A stretch of DNA of 64,000 bases from Rattus norvegicus (GCF_036323735.1 NC_086023.1:10237001-10301000), one strand, 5' to 3'. Shown: positions 22,870-36,269, counted from the stretch's first letter. Program-made: numbers and translations. Notes: a model not told the origin generated them from the sequence alone.

Positions 22870-24955
22870 AAACAATAAAGAAATCACAAAGGAAGACAAC
22901 CTTGGAGATAGAAAATCTAGGAAAGAGATCAGGAGTCATAGATGCAAGCATTACCAACAGAATACAAGAGATAAAAGAGAGAATCTCAGGGGTAGAAGAT
23001 ACCATACAAAATATTGACACAACTATCAAAGAAAATGCAAAATGCAAAAAAGATTCTAACCCAAAACATCCAGGGAATCCAAGACACAATGAGAAGATCA
23101 AAACGTAAGGATCATAGGTGTAGAAGAGAGCAAAGATTCCCAACTTAAAGGACCAGTAAATATCTTCAACTAAATTATAGAAGAAAACTCCTCCCCCCTT
23201 TTTTTTCCATAGCTGAGGACCAAACCCAGGGCCTTATGCTTGCTAGGCAAGCGTTCTACAACTGAGCTAAATCCCCAACCCCAGAAGAAAACTTCCCTAA
23301 CCTAAAGAAAGAGATGGCCATGAACATAAAAGAAGCCTAGAGAACTCCAAACACATTGGACCAGAAAAGAAATTCCTCCTGTTACATAATAGTCATAACA
23401 CCAAATGCATAAACCAAAAAATGACTATTAAAAGCAGTAAGAGAAAAAGGTCAAGTAATATATAAAGGCAGACCTATAAGAATTACACCAGACATCTCAC
23501 CAGAGACTATGAAAGTCAGAAGATCCTGGGCAGATGTCAGATAGACACTAAGAGAACAAATGCCAGCTGAGGCTACTACATCCAGCAAAACTCTCAATTA
23601 ACATAGATGGAGAAAACAAGATATTCCATGACAAAACCAAATTAACACAATATCTTTCCACAAATCTAGTCCTACAAAAGATAATAGATGGAAAACTCTA
23701 ACACAAAGAGGGAAACCACCCCCTAGAAAAAGCAAGAAAGTAATCTCCTTGCAACAAACCCAAAGGAAGAGAGCCACACAAACATTATTCCACCTCTAAA
23801 TATAAAAATAACAGGAAACAACAGTCACTTTCCTTAATATCTCTTAACATCAATGGACTTAATTCCCCAATAAAAAGATGTAGACTAGATGTGTAAAGAG
23901 GCCCCAGAATTTTGCTGCATACAGGAAACACACTTCAGTGATAAAGATAGACACTATCTCATAGTAAAAGGCTAAAAAACAATTTCCAAGAAATTGCTTC
24001 CCAAGAAACAAGATGGAGTAGCCATTCTAATATCAAATAAAATTAACTTTCAATCAAAAGTTATCAAAAAAGATAAGGAAGGACACTAAATATTCATCAA
24101 AGAAAAGATCCACCAAGATGAACTCTCAATCCTGAATATCTATGTTCCAAATGCAAGGGCGCCTACATTCATAAAATAAACCTTACTAAAATTCAAAGCA
24201 CACATTGTACCTCATGCAATAATAGTGGGTGGCTTCAACACCCCACTCTCATCAAGGGACAGATCATGGAAACAGAAACTAAACAGACACATAGAGAAAC
24301 TAACAGAAGTTATGAACCAAATAGATTTAACAGATATCTACAGAAAACTTCATCCTAAAACACAAGAATATGTCATACCTTCTTCTCAGCACCTCATGGT
24401 ACCTTCCCCAAAACTGACCATATAATTGGTCACAAAACAGGCCTCAACAGATACAAGAAGATTGAAATAATCCCATGCATCCTATCAGATCACCACGGAT
24501 TAAGACTGGTCTTCAGTAACAACAAAAACGACAGAAAGTCCACATACACAAGGAAGCTGAACAATGCTCTACACAATCATAACTTGGTCAAGGAAGAAAT
24601 AAAGAAAAAATTTGAAGACTTTTTGGAATTTAAAAAAAATGAAGGCACAACATACAAAAATTGATGTGACACAATGAAAGTAGAAGAAAACTCACAGCTC
24701 TGAGCGCCTCCACAAAGAAACTGCAGAGAGCATACCTCAGCAGCTTGACAGCACACCTAAAAGCTCTAGAACAAAAAGAAGCAAGTACACCCAAGAGGAG
24801 TAGACAGCAGGAAATATTCAAACTCAGGGCTCAAATCAACCAACTAGAGACAAAAAAAACTACACAGAGAATGAACAAATCCAGGAGCTGGTTCTTTGAG
24901 AAAATCAACAAGATAGATAAACCCTTAGCCAGACTGAACAGAGAGCATCATTTCT
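22870..24955 (+). mobile_element. Older L1 (host), part 2: ORF1 remainder and ORF2 endonuclease
   Basis: It continues 15601-16248. ORF1 reads to about 23745 in broken frames (22860-23108 is the longest piece, with the RRM region after it). ORF2 begins about 23750 and reads through the endonuclease domain (VGGFNTPLSS at about 24225) to the INKIDKPLARL block near 24945. It then stops abruptly. Many stops and frameshifts are present. An ID element is nested at 23190-23282. Confidence 0.9.
23190..23282 (-). mobile_element. ID element, diverged
   Basis: An inverted ID core (aactgagctaaatccccaacccc at its 5' end) with a T-rich tail. The TSD is agaagaaaact at 23179-23189 and 23283-23293. Its core is more diverged than the other IDs in this window. 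Confidence 0.93.
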
Positions 24956-25960
24956 TCAAAATGTTATCTTTTTTCCACTTAATGGTGGGAAGTTTTCTTC
25001 TACAATTTTGTTGAAGATGTTTACTGGCCCTTTGATTTGGGAATCTTCACTCTGTTCTATGCCTATTAGTCTTAGGTTTGGTCCTTTCATTTTGTCCTGA
25101 AACATTCCTTGAAGGTTTTGAGTTAGGAGCTTTTCGATTTTTGTATTTTCTTTTACTGTTGTGTCAATGTCTTCTATAGCATCTTCTACACCTCAGTTTC
25201 TCTCTTTTATCTCTTGTATTCTGTTGGTGATGCTTGCATCTGTGACTCCTACTCTCTTTCCTAGGTTTACAATCAAGTGTTGACTCCCTTTGTGGTTTCT
25301 TTAATGTTTTTATTTCCAATTTTAGATCCTGGGTGGCTTTGTTCTATTCCTTTACCTGTTTGATTATGTTTTCCTGTATTTCTTTAAGAGATTTATGTTT
25401 CCTCTTTAAGGGCTTCGACTTATTTACCTATGTTCTCCTGTATTTCTTTAAGAGAGTTATTTGTGTCCTTCTTAAAGTCCTCTATCACTTTCATGAGATG
25501 AAATTTTAGATCTGAATTTTGCTTTTCAGGTGTTTGGGGTAACCAAGACTTATTGTGGTGGGACTACTGGGTTCTGATGTTGCCAAATAATATTGGATTC
25601 TGTTGCTTACGTTCTTGTACTTGTCTCAAGCTATATGGTTATCTCTGGTATTAAGTAGTCTTGCTGTCTCTGACTGGAGCCTGTCCCTCCTTTGATCCTA
25701 TGATTCTGGATGTGTCAGAAGTTCTGTGGGTCAGCTGCCTCTGGGTATGGATGAAGTGTGTGGAGAGCCAGAGCCAAGGGTTTGCTCCTGGATTCAGGTG
25801 CAAACTGTAAGCAACATGTGCCTCTGACTGGGCAGGGGTTTCTTTGTCCCCTGTGTTCCAAGAGGTTCAAGTTGGTACAGGTGGTGGATGTTGGGGCCTC
25901 ACCTCTGATCTTGGATATGTCAGAACTTCTAGGGAACAAGCTGCCTCTTCTCCTTTCTGT
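24956..25960 (-). mobile_element. L1 ORF1 5' half and monomer-type 5'UTR
   Basis: A short piece (24956-24995) matches the minus strand of the ORF2 C-terminal region. From 24996 to about 25600 the minus strand reads L1 ORF1 up to its N-terminus. From about 25640 to 25960 is a 5'UTR in which a block (ggatgtgtcagaagttctg ... agctgcctct) is repeated about 212 bp apart, at 25703 and 25912, like tandem promoter monomers of older murine L1s. Confidence 0.8.
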
Positions 25961-26454
25961 CTATAATAAAAAACAAACAAACAGGCATTTAAGAAATTAT
26001 AATAAAATATAGTAAGATAAAACAGAAGTGAACAATTTAGAATAGGACAAAGCAAACAGAAAGAAAAAAAAGAAAAAGCACAAAAAACACATATAGATGC
26101 AGAGATGCACACTATTGCACAGACATGAATCCCATAAAAGCACAAAACTGCAAGCCATAATATATGCACCAAAAGTCCTAATATAACATTTTGAGATAAG
26201 GAATTTCAAAGGTGCCATTGAGTACTTTTGGCTTGGCCATCTACTGCTGGACATGGGACCTACTCTTAAGAGTAGATTGTTTTCTCCATTGGGACTCCCT
26301 TGGAGAGAACTAAATTTTAATTTCCAAGTGGTTATCAATTGGAGCTAGCTTTTTTGGTTTAGAAATGTGTGTGTGTGTGTCTACTTCTCCTCTCAGCCCT
26401 GGTGAAGACCTGTGCAGGTCCTGTGCGTGGTGCCTCAGTCTCTGTTTTACCTCA
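25961..26454. repeat. Rodent L1-associated repeat, not named
   Basis: The A-rich start, then gaatcccataaaagcacaaaact, catctactgctggacatg and agtggttatcaattgg, belong to a common murid repeat that I cannot place with certainty (L1 UTR or LTR). A short (GT)n run lies at about 26365-26380. It ends where L1 ORF2 sequence starts. Confidence 0.55.
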
Positions 26455-29400
26455 AAACAAAAGAATATACCTTCTTCTCAGCACCTCATTGTACCTTCTC
26501 CAAAATTGACATATAATTGGACACAAAACAAGCTTCAAAAAATACAAAAACATGAAATTATTCCCATGTATTCTATAGGACTACCACAAACCAAAGCTGG
26601 TCTTCAATAACAACAAAACCACAGAAAGCCCACGTAAACATGGAAGCTGAACAACTCTCTACTTAACGATAACTTGCTCAGGGAAGAAATTAAGAAAGAA
26701 CTCAAAGACTTTTTAAAATGACTTAATAAAAGACTTAATAAAATGAAGGCACAACATACCCAAACTTATGGGACACAATAAAAGCAGTGGTAAGAGGAAA
26801 ACGCATAACTCTGAGTGCCTTCATAAAGAAATTGGAGAGATCCTACACTAGAAGCTAAATGGACATCTGAAAGTTCTAAAATAAAAAAAGAAAATATATT
26901 CAAGAGGAGTAGACAGCAGGAAATAGTCAAACTCAGGGGTGAAATCAACTAAGTAGAAACAAAGAGAGCTATACAAAGAATCATCAAAACTAAAAGCTGG
27001 TACTTTAAGAAAATCAAGAAGATAGAGAAGCCATTAGCCAAAGAAACTAGAGGACAGAGAGACAGTATCCAAATTAACAAAATCAGAAATGAAAAGGGAG
27101 CCATAACAACAGAAACTGAAGAAATTAAAAAAATCATCATATCCTACTACTAAAGCCTATACTCAACAAAACTGAAAAATATAGATGAAATGAATAATTT
27201 TCTAGACAGATACCAGGTACCAAAGTTAAGTCAGGATTAGATAAGCCATCTAGACAGTCCCACAACCTCTAAGGAAATAGACACAATCATTAAAAGTCTC
27301 CCCAAAAAAGCCCAGGGCCAGATGGTTTTAGTGTAGAATTCTATCAAACCTTCAAAGAAAACCTAATACCAAACTTCTTAAATATTTCACAAAATAGAAA
27401 CAGAAGGAACACTACACAATTCGTTCTATGAAGCTATAGTTATACTGATAACTAAACCACACAAAGACGCAACAATGAGAACTTCAGACCAATTTCACTT
27501 GTGAATATCAATGTAAAAATACTCAGTAAAATTCTCACAAACTGAATCTAATATCAAAACATATCAAAAGGATCATGAACCATGATCAAGTAGGCTTCAT
27601 CACAGGAATGCAGGGATGGTTCAATATATGGAAATCTATCAACACCATCTACTATATAAACAAACTCAGAGAAAAAAAAACACATGATCATTTAACTAGA
27701 TGCTGAAAAAGTCTTTGACAAAATACAACACACCTTCATGTTAAAACTATTGGAGAGATCAGAAATACAAAATCCATACCTTAACATAATAAAAGTAATA
27801 CACATTCAACATAGGGAAATTCATCAATGTAATCCACTATGTAAATGAGCTCAAAGGAAAAAAAATGATCATTTCATTAGATACTGAGAAAGCGTTTGAC
27901 AAAATTCGACATTCCCTTCATATTAAAAGTCTTGGAAAGATTAGGAATTCAAGGGCCATAACTAAACACAGTAAAAGCAATCTACAGCCAACGAGGAGCT
28001 AACATTAAACTAAATGGAGAGAAACTTGAAGAAATCTCACTAATATCAGGAACTAGATAAGGCTGCCCACTCTCTCCCTTATTCAGTATAGTACTCGAAG
28101 TCCTAGCCAGAGCAACCAGACAACAAAAGTTGTCAAAGAGATACAAATTGGAAAGGAGAAGTTGAAATATCACTATTTGCAGATGATATGATAGTATACT
28201 TAAATGACCCCAAAAATACCACCAGAAAACTACAAAGCCTGATAAACAACTTCAGCAAAGTGACTGGGTATAAAATTAACTCAAACAAATCAGTAGCCTT
28301 CCTCTACTCAAAGGATAAACAGGTTGAGAAAAAAATAGGGAAATGACACCCTTTACAATAGACACAAATGACATAAAATTCCTTGGTGTGCCTCTAACCA
28401 AGCAAGTAAAAGATCCGTATGACAAGAACTTCAAATCTCTGAAGAAAGAAATTGAAGAAGAACTCAGAAGATGGAAAGATCTCCCATGCTCATGGATTGG
28501 CAGGATTAATATAGTAAAAATGGCCATTGTGCCAGAAGCAATCTACAGATTCAATGAAATCCCCATCAAAATTCCAACTCAATTCTTCAGAGTTAGAAAG
28601 AGCAGTTTGCAAATTCATTTTGAATAACAAAAAACCCAAGACATTGAAAACTATCCTCAACAATAAAGGAACTTCTGGGGGAATCACCATTCCTGACCTC
28701 AAACTGTAGTACAGAGCAGTAGTGATAAAAACTGCATGGTATTAGTACAGAGACAGGAAGGTAGATCATAGAATAGAATTGAAGACCCAGAAATGAACCC
28801 ACACACCTACAGTCACTTGATCATTGACAAAGGAGCTAAAACCATCCAGTGAAAAAAGACAGCATTTTCAACAAATGGTGCTGGTTCAACTGGAGGTCAG
28901 CATGTAGAAGAATGCAAATCAATTCATTCTTATCTCCTTGTACAAAGTCCAAGTCCAAGTGGACCAAGGACCTCCTCATAAAACCAGATACACTCAAACT
29001 AGAAGAAGAGAAAGTGGGAAATAACATTGAACACATTGGCATAGGGGAAATTTTACTGAATAGAACACCAATGGCTCAGGCTCTAAGATCATCAATTGAC
29101 AAATTTGAGCTCATAAAAGCTTCTGTAAGGCAAAGTACACTGCCAATAATACAAAACAGCAACCTACAGAGCAGAAAAAGATCTTTCCTAACCCAAGATC
29201 TGATAGAGGAATAATATCCAAAATATACAAAGAACTCAAAAAACTTAGACTGCAGAGAACCAAATAATCCCATTAAGAAATGTGGTACAGAGCTAAACAA
29301 AGAATTCTCAACTGAGGAATCTCAATTGGGTGAGAAGCACCTAAAGAAATGTTCGACATCCTTAGTCATCAGTGAAATGCAAATCAAAACAACCCTGAGA

Positions 29401-30866
29401 TTCCACCTCACACCAGTCAGGGTGGCTAAGGTCAAAAACTCTGGTGACTGCAAATTCTGGCAAGGATGTGTTGAAAGAGGAACAATCCTCCATTGTTGGT
29501 GGGATTGCAGACTGGTACAACCATTCTGGAAATCAGTCTGGAGGTTCCTCAGAATATTGGGCATTGTACTACCTGAGGACCCAGCTATACCACTCCTGGG
29601 CATATACCCAAAAGATGCTCCAATAATAATAATGACACATGTTCCACTATGTTTATAGCAGCCTTATTTATTATAGCCAGAAGCTGGAAACAACTTAGAT
29701 GTTTCTCAACAGAAGAATGGATACAGAAAATGTGGTACATTTATGCAATGAAGTACTACTCAACTATAAAAAAACAATTTCTTCATGAAATTCACAGTCA
29801 AATGGATGGAACTAGAAAATATCATCCCGAGTGAGTAACTCAGACACAAAAGAACACCCATGGTATGTACTCACTGATAAATGGATATTAGCCCAAAAGC
29901 TCAGAATACCCATAATACAGCCTAAAAAGCACATAGAAATTAAAAAGATGGGAAGACCGAAGTGTAGATGCTTAAACCCTACTTACAGAGGGTCAGGCAA
30001 TTGAAATTGAATAGAAATATGTAGCAGTGGGTGATGTGGAACTGGGGGGAAGCCACTAGAAAGTCTCAGATGCCAGGGAAGCGAGAGGCTCCCAGGACCA
30101 AAAGAAGATGACTTTAGCTGATATACCCAACAGAGAGGAGAAAGAAGCTGTGAAACCACACCTCCAGTAGAGAGGCATGGCCCCCAGTTGAGGGATGAGA
30201 CCACCCATCCATCTCAAAATTTTAACCCAGAAATGTTCTTGTTGAAAAGAAAGAGGGACAAAAAATGGAATAGAGACTGAAGGGAAGGCCAACCAGTGAC
30301 TGCCCCACCTAGGCATCCATCCCATCTACAGACACCAAATCCAGACACTATTGCAGATGCCAAGAAGTGATTGCTTACAGAAGCCTAGTATAGCTGTTCC
30401 CTGAGAGGCCTTACCAGCACCTGAGTGCTATAGATTCAGATACTCATAACCAACCATTGGACTGAGCCCGGGGACCCCAATGGAAGAGGTAGGGGACTGA
30501 AAGAGCTGAAGGGGATTGCAACCCCTTAGGAAGAACAATATCAACTAACTGGTACACCCAGAGTTCCCAAGAGCTAAACCACCAACCAAAGAGTGTACAA
30601 GGAAGGATCCATGGCTCCAGATACATATGTAGCAGAGGACTGCCTTATCTAACATCAGTGGGAGAGGAGACCCTTATTCCTGTGGAAGCTTGATAACCCA
30701 GCATAAGGGAATGCCAGGACAGTGAGGTGGGAGTGGGTAGGTGGGTGGAGGAGCACCCTCATATAGGGAAAGAGGAATGGATGCAGGGGGCATGGGAGGG
30801 AGGGCTTGTGGAGGGGCACCTGGGAAAAGGAATATCATTTGAAATGATTAATTAAAAAAGGGAGAG
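26455..30866 (+). mobile_element. Older 5'-truncated L1: ORF2 from mid-endonuclease, plus long 3'UTR
   Basis: ORF2 is readable from the PSSQHL block of the endonuclease through RT (FADD region near 28180) to the C-terminus at about 29834, with many stops and shifts. Surviving frames include 28343-28627, 28849-29214 and 29326-29658. In the RT part about 185 bp (27615-27802) is repeated in diverged form at 27803-27990. The 3'UTR, 29870-30860, is a different type from the young copies and ends in a short A tract after gaaatgattaattaaaaaa. Confidence 0.9.
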
Positions 30867-30910
30867 AGGAAGGAAGGAAGGAAGGAGAGGAGAGGAAGGA
30901 AGTGGGAGGA
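30867..30910 (+). repeat. (GGAA)n purine-rich tract
   Basis: Five or more GGAA units with gagga variants, directly downstream of the L1 tail. Confidence 0.9.
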
Positions 30911-31633
30911 GTTGAAGAAGAGGAAATACTATACTGCATTAAAAAATCTGTTTTAAATAAAAAAGAAAGGTCTCACAGAGATAGGGATCCTCAATACATA
31001 TTGGTATCAGTATACAATCTGATCATTTTAATTGAGTATCTTCATTATTTGCAAGACATTTACAGACTTCTATTAGATTCTCTGATCTGTGAGTCTAGCA
31101 GAATATTGTTAGAAGTCATTTTATTGCATATTCAGTTTTATCAAAGGTCTTTGGGTTTATCACAGTTTCAGGTTCTTGGCCACTGAAGCAGATGTGGGTT
31201 TTGTCTCATTCTGAAGTGAGCCTTAAATATTTTCCTCTCTTCTAATGTTATTACATGGCGATTAATTGTTATTGAAAGTTAGATGTAAAGTATTCAATTT
31301 GCTGACTAGACAGATCCAAAGATAAAGCCTCCCTTCTATTTGCATCATTTTATAAAAAAAAATGCTACTGAAAAATCCTGCTGCCACCTCCCATGTGAGT
31401 GTGGTTTCACACTGTCCCCGTGCTGACAGCCCAGCAACACAGGAAGGAAGTCTACTGTTGTCAGTGATTCAAACAAGATTCACAATGGTATCATATCTGT
31501 ACCATGTTCTCATGTGAGCACTATTTGTCCTGTAATTTGAGGTTGAGATTAGTAAGGAACATTCTTACAGCACAGTAAAAGATGACCTTCAAAGCCCCTT
31601 CACTCTTCAATAATAGTAACTTGAGGAAGGTTT
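30911..31633. other. Unassigned sequence
   Basis: There is a 94-codon chance frame at 30902-31186. No repeat family or gene was recognised. Confidence 0.5.
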
Positions 31634-31648
31634 AAAAAAGAAGTTGTC

Positions 31649-31753
31649 AGGGGTTGGGGTTTTAGCTCAGTGGTAGAGCGCTTGCCTAGCAAGCGCAAGG
31701 CCCTGGGTTCGGTCCCCAGCTCCGGAAAAAAAGAAAAAAAGAAAAAAGAAAAA
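31649..31753 (+). mobile_element. ID element
   Basis: Near-consensus core and long A-rich tail. The TSD is aaaaaagaagttgtc at 31634-31648 and 31754-31768, so it is a young insertion. Confidence 0.97.
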
Positions 31754-31768
31754 AAAAAAGAAGTTGTC

Positions 31769-32240
31769 TTCCCTGGGAGCTTAAACAACATCCAATGGCA
31801 TATGGCCACTGATAACTCATGGATCTGCTGTGTGGCCGGGCAAGTAAGGATTCTGTGCTTGTGCCTCACAGAACTGAGGGATTTCTGGGCCTCACAATGG
31901 CATTCTGAAACTACAATTTCAAAAACACTGGACAAATTAAACAGTTTATGGTGAGTACCCACTGAAACTTGTTTATGTTTTCAACCGACTCAGTCCTGCT
32001 CCATATGTATTTGCTATCCCAGGGATGACACGTTCTAACAGATCCACTTCAGGTAAATTAGTGTCATCTCAACTTATCTGAGAGTCTTCTCACCTGCAGT
32101 CATTCTCTGAAGACTGCAAATTATAACAACACTATCACCTCAAACTTGAGATTCATTTTTTAAATAAACAAGAATGAAAAAACATCAGTATCATGTCTGA
32201 CTTTAGCAAGAGCCAAAGAAAACAACTTGAAATCCCTCAC
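31769..32240. other. Unassigned sequence
   Basis: No coding or repeat assignment. It is A/T-rich near its right end. Confidence 0.5.
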
Positions 32241-33145
32241 CCTTTTTTCCTTTTCTTTATTCTTCTGTCACACAATACATCCTAACAGCAATCTTCCTTC
32301 CCACCTCTCCTCCCAATTCCCCACCTCCTCTCTCCTTCAGATACCCTAGCAGACCTCCTAGTGATATCAACCAAACACTGCATAGCAGGTTACAATAAGA
32401 CAAGGCACAAACCCTCATGTCAGAGCTGGGTGAGACAGCCCAGGAGGAGGAAAGGGGTCCCAAGAGCAAGCAAAAGAGTCAAGACATTCCCACTCCCACC
32501 ATTGGGATAAAAAAAACTAAAACAAAAAGTTCTAAGCTAAACAACCACAGCACATATGTAGAGGACCTAGCATGGACCCATGCAGACTCCGTGATTGTCA
32601 GTTTAATCTCTGAGAGTCCTTATGAGCTCTGTTAGTTGATTCTCTAGACCTTGTTCTCCTGGTGTCCTTGACCCCTATGACTCCTAAAATTCTTCCTCCC
32701 CGTCTTATGAAGAGTTTCCTCTGAGTGACATCTAATGTTTGTCTTGGGGCAGGGTCTCTGCATCTGCTCCCGTCAGTTGCTGAAGAAGCCTCCGTGGTGA
32801 CAATTGGGCCAGGGACAGCTCTATAGCAGAATATCAATAGGAACCATTTCAGTCATTTCATTGACTATTTTTGTCAGTTGTACTTGGTTCTACCTTAGGT
32901 CTCTAGGCTATCCAGCTTCCAGATCCTGGCTATCCAGTCAGTGTCAAGCATAGACTACACCTGGTGGCTTGGGCCTCAAGTTAGACCAGACATTGGTTAG
33001 CCACTCCCATTGCCACCATTGCCCTTACAACTCACAATCTTGCAGGCAGGACAGGTCATGTGTCATAGGGTTTTTGGCTGGGTTGGTGTTCCAGTTCTAC
33101 CACTGGGAGCCTAGCCTGTCACCCTGTTCTTTACTTGCATTTATA
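32241..33145 (-). mobile_element. Older rodent L1 3'UTR remnant
   Basis: It contains blocks I recognise from older murine L1 3'UTRs in inverted orientation. They are ctttattcttctgtcacaca, gtgatatcaaccaaacact, ctcctggtgtccttgacccc and gtttttggctgggttggtgtt. The T-rich start (32245-32265) would be the remains of the A-tail. No ORF2 is attached. Confidence 0.7.
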
Positions 33146-35759
33146 TCCTCAACTCACCAAAAGGCCAATAATCTTGAAAATGTGTTTTCTCAAGACATAG
33201 TTCCTCATCTGCTATAATCAAACATGATTTTCTTAATTCTCCCTCAGTAATCCTTGCTTAATTAACAAATGAGACATTTTGGGAACTTACTTCAGGCAAA
33301 GCCTGCTTTTTTATTTTGGGGAAGAAATGGTGTTGTGATGAGATAACCTCTGCTGAACTTTCTGACTTTTTATTTCAGCTGCTTTCCAGAGCTTGAAATA
33401 CTGTGAGGAAGGATGTGGATATGTCAGTGCGGGCTGCCAGTGTAACTCCGTAAGAAACACACTGTTCAACCAGCTGATTTGCTAACAAAACAATCCAGAC
33501 TTCACAGTGCCTTAAAAGCATGATATCCAAATTCCACTCTTCTGGGTTTGATATGATATGGATGCAGTGGCAATTACAAATTAAATTAAATGTCACACCA
33601 CAGTGATACAGGGCCAGTAAAATGTCACTGAATGATAACTGCACCACCAAGTCACTAACAGCAACGGGAAGCAAAAACCATCACGTACCGTCTTCTTTAC
33701 AGCCCATCCACTCAGACAGCTGAGCATGGAAAGCACCACACACAACATATAAACAAATAAATGCAGCTCTCCTTCAATAAAACTGAAGAGATCAAGCTCG
33801 CAGGATAGGAATCCATTAAGAAACACTTATCATTTTGAATTGTTTTTAATCAGATAAAACCTAAAAGCCATTTTTACACATATAACGGATCAGAAAAAAA
33901 AATCTGTGGAAGGTAGGTCAATGGTATCAAAGTTGGTATCTTGAGTGTGGCAGTATACAATGGAGTTTTTCAATCTGTTACTAAAGGAACTCTCCCACTT
34001 AAAGCAAGGCCCTAACCTGAGTTCAAAATCCCAGTAAGGCTGCACAGCTCCTGGAGATGCCAAAGTTTTAAAAAGCAGCTGATCTCACCCCCAGACATGG
34101 ACATGTGCAAAAAAACAGACATCAGACAGATCCCTCACCCTGCTTTCTCGAGAACAGTGTATCTAAAGAAAACTATTCACTGCAAGTTTACTGCTTCTAT
34201 TCTGCCTACAAGGAAACCGGAAGAGAGACCTTTCTCTTACCCTTGGCCCCACGCTTAGCTATAGCACTTCCACTCCCCACCTTCCAAGCCTGCTGAGTAA
34301 CTCAGAATTCAGGCAAACCATGAGGCAGGAATTCTACACTCCACTATATGTGGCTGCACCAAGGTGGGGCTTCTGGGAGACCCTTTAGGACTCTAGGTTG
34401 CCCTTCCTTACCAATACTGGGAATGCCATTTGAAACCTGTGTGAAGATTGTTCTTAGACATACCCACTTCAGTGAGAATTGTGGAGCTCCAATGTGAAGC
34501 TTCTTCCCCACGATCGACTGAGAAGCATTCTATAAGCCGGGCTTCAGCATATGATCCTGCAGGACTTGCCTTGGTGACTGTAAGTGCCGTTCATGGAGTG
34601 TGTGACTTCAGAGTTGACTTCCCCTGGCAAGTGCTTCCCGGTGTGAAACTCACTTCCTCCTTGGTTTTTCCTTTCATTAAAAGGTCTGTTACTGAGTGTA
34701 CCATGTGGCTCCTCTGGGCTTTTTGTCTCAAACAGGGCTGCATATGTCACCAAATTCACCAGATAGAGGGAATCCTGATATTGCCAATCCTGCCATAGTA
34801 GCCTGGCGCTACTGATGCTTTTGACCTCAGGTCCCATTTCCCGGGTGATACTAGACATAGAAACATCAGCTTCCTCATTGCCTGGGATCTAAATTACTCC
34901 ATGAGAGGACGAACGTGAGTGGGCTTTGTTCTAGTTTCTTGCCCTAGCCCTGTAGGGCTGCCCAAAGGGAAGCAAAAGGAATAATTAACTCCTCATCTCT
35001 GTGACCAACCCATGAAGGATGGCTCACTAACAGGACAAGCATCTGTGGCCTGACTCGTGATGGAGCACCAAGGCATGTGACAGTCTTCTGCAAGCCCAGG
35101 AAGGAATGTTGAACTAAGGTTGTGGCAGGGAAGACTCCATGAAGACTCTGTATATCCCCTCCAGTTCTCAGACTTTCATCTTTATTCCTCTTTACTACCA
35201 ATGCTAACCTCGCAGGCTCATCATGTCCTCTTTTCTTCTCGTTCTTTCTATATATCCCTCTCTTCATCTTTTCTCCTTTTTATTCTCTATTCTTTTCTTC
35301 CCCCACCCCCACACCTTTTTTTCCCTTTTCCAAAGACTGTCTGTTAGCTTGATTTGCAATGACTCAGGATGTTAGTTCCCTAAATCCTGAAGCTCTCCTT
35401 GACTAATCACATTCTATCCACATTTCCTTCCCTCCCTCTTTCATCCCACCTTTAGCCACAGCTACCTCAGCCCTCCCATATTCCCCTTGTGTGTGCCCCT
35501 TGACTCACTGTCCCCCTCCTCTTTCTCTATAAACTGTGCATTAGTGACCAGGCTTAGTCTTCCTTCCCTCCCACTCCTCACAGTAACTAGAACCTCAGCG
35601 CACACCGTACCACAGTTCCCTTTACTTCCTAAAATGACAAGAACTGAAAGAGTGGAGTAGCTTCTTGTTACTGGGCATGACTGTGTGCTCATTGTAGGCC
35701 TACCCTCAGGGAGGATTCATTTCTTTAAGGTAATATTCTGCATTTCAGGGACTACAGAA
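33146..35759. other. Low-repeat, possibly single-copy region
   Basis: No L1 or SINE sequence was recognised across most of this stretch. It has pyrimidine-rich segments at about 35220-35340 and 35400-35590. Open frames up to 116 codons (for example 34448-34798 plus) show no domain. One exon-like segment is listed separately. Confidence 0.5.
33379..33449 (+). other. Exon-like 71-bp segment with Cys-rich frame (weak)
   Basis: A polypyrimidine stretch and tttcag precede it, and gtaaga follows it. One frame is open for 23 codons with the pattern CX3CX6CXC (..KYCEEGCGYVSAGCQCNS). I do not recognise the protein. Chance splice-like signals are common, so this is a candidate only. Confidence 0.2.
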
Positions 35760-36254
35760 GACTGAGCCTGGCACTCTGAACACAAGCTTAGTGATAAAAA
35801 CAGTGCCTCAATCCCAATCAACACAGCTGCTCCTGGAAATCTGTGGAAAGATGTGTGATCAAACAACAAAAGCAGGCATTTAAATAACTACTTCTCCCCA
35901 CAGTCCAAATGCAAAAGTATACAAAAGTACAGGCAACCTGACTCTTCCAGAAATCAGTGACCCCACAGTATATTCCTCCAATAAGAGTAAGGCAGATGAA
36001 ATTCCAAACAAAAATCCAAAGCAACCAAAGGAGGCACAAGGAAACCCAAGAGAAGCCAACCCAGTGGCTGGATGCAATGAAAAAGCTGATGCAGAATACG
36101 AGGAGGATCCAGTAAAGGCTGCAAGAAATCAAAGGAGATTAAAATATTGGAAATGAAAATTAAAAGTCCCACTGAAAGCCTCATGGATAGAATGGGGCCA
36201 GGCAGAATATCAGGACAGCAGGACAGGACAGAAGAACTGAGATCTCAGCACATT
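35760..36254 (+). mobile_element. Ancient L1: 5' region and ORF1 start
   Basis: The gaaagcctcatggatagaatgg and gcagaatatcaggac blocks near 36175-36215 match the ORF1 coiled-coil region of old L1s. The part before 36100 is less certain. It continues beyond the B1 at 36270. Confidence 0.55.
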
Positions 36255-36269
36255 AAAAAGATACATTTA

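Noticed and set aside
34448..34798. 116-codon plus-strand frame in the low-repeat region
   Set aside because: No recognisable domain, and an overlapping minus frame of similar size. Nothing beyond chance length.
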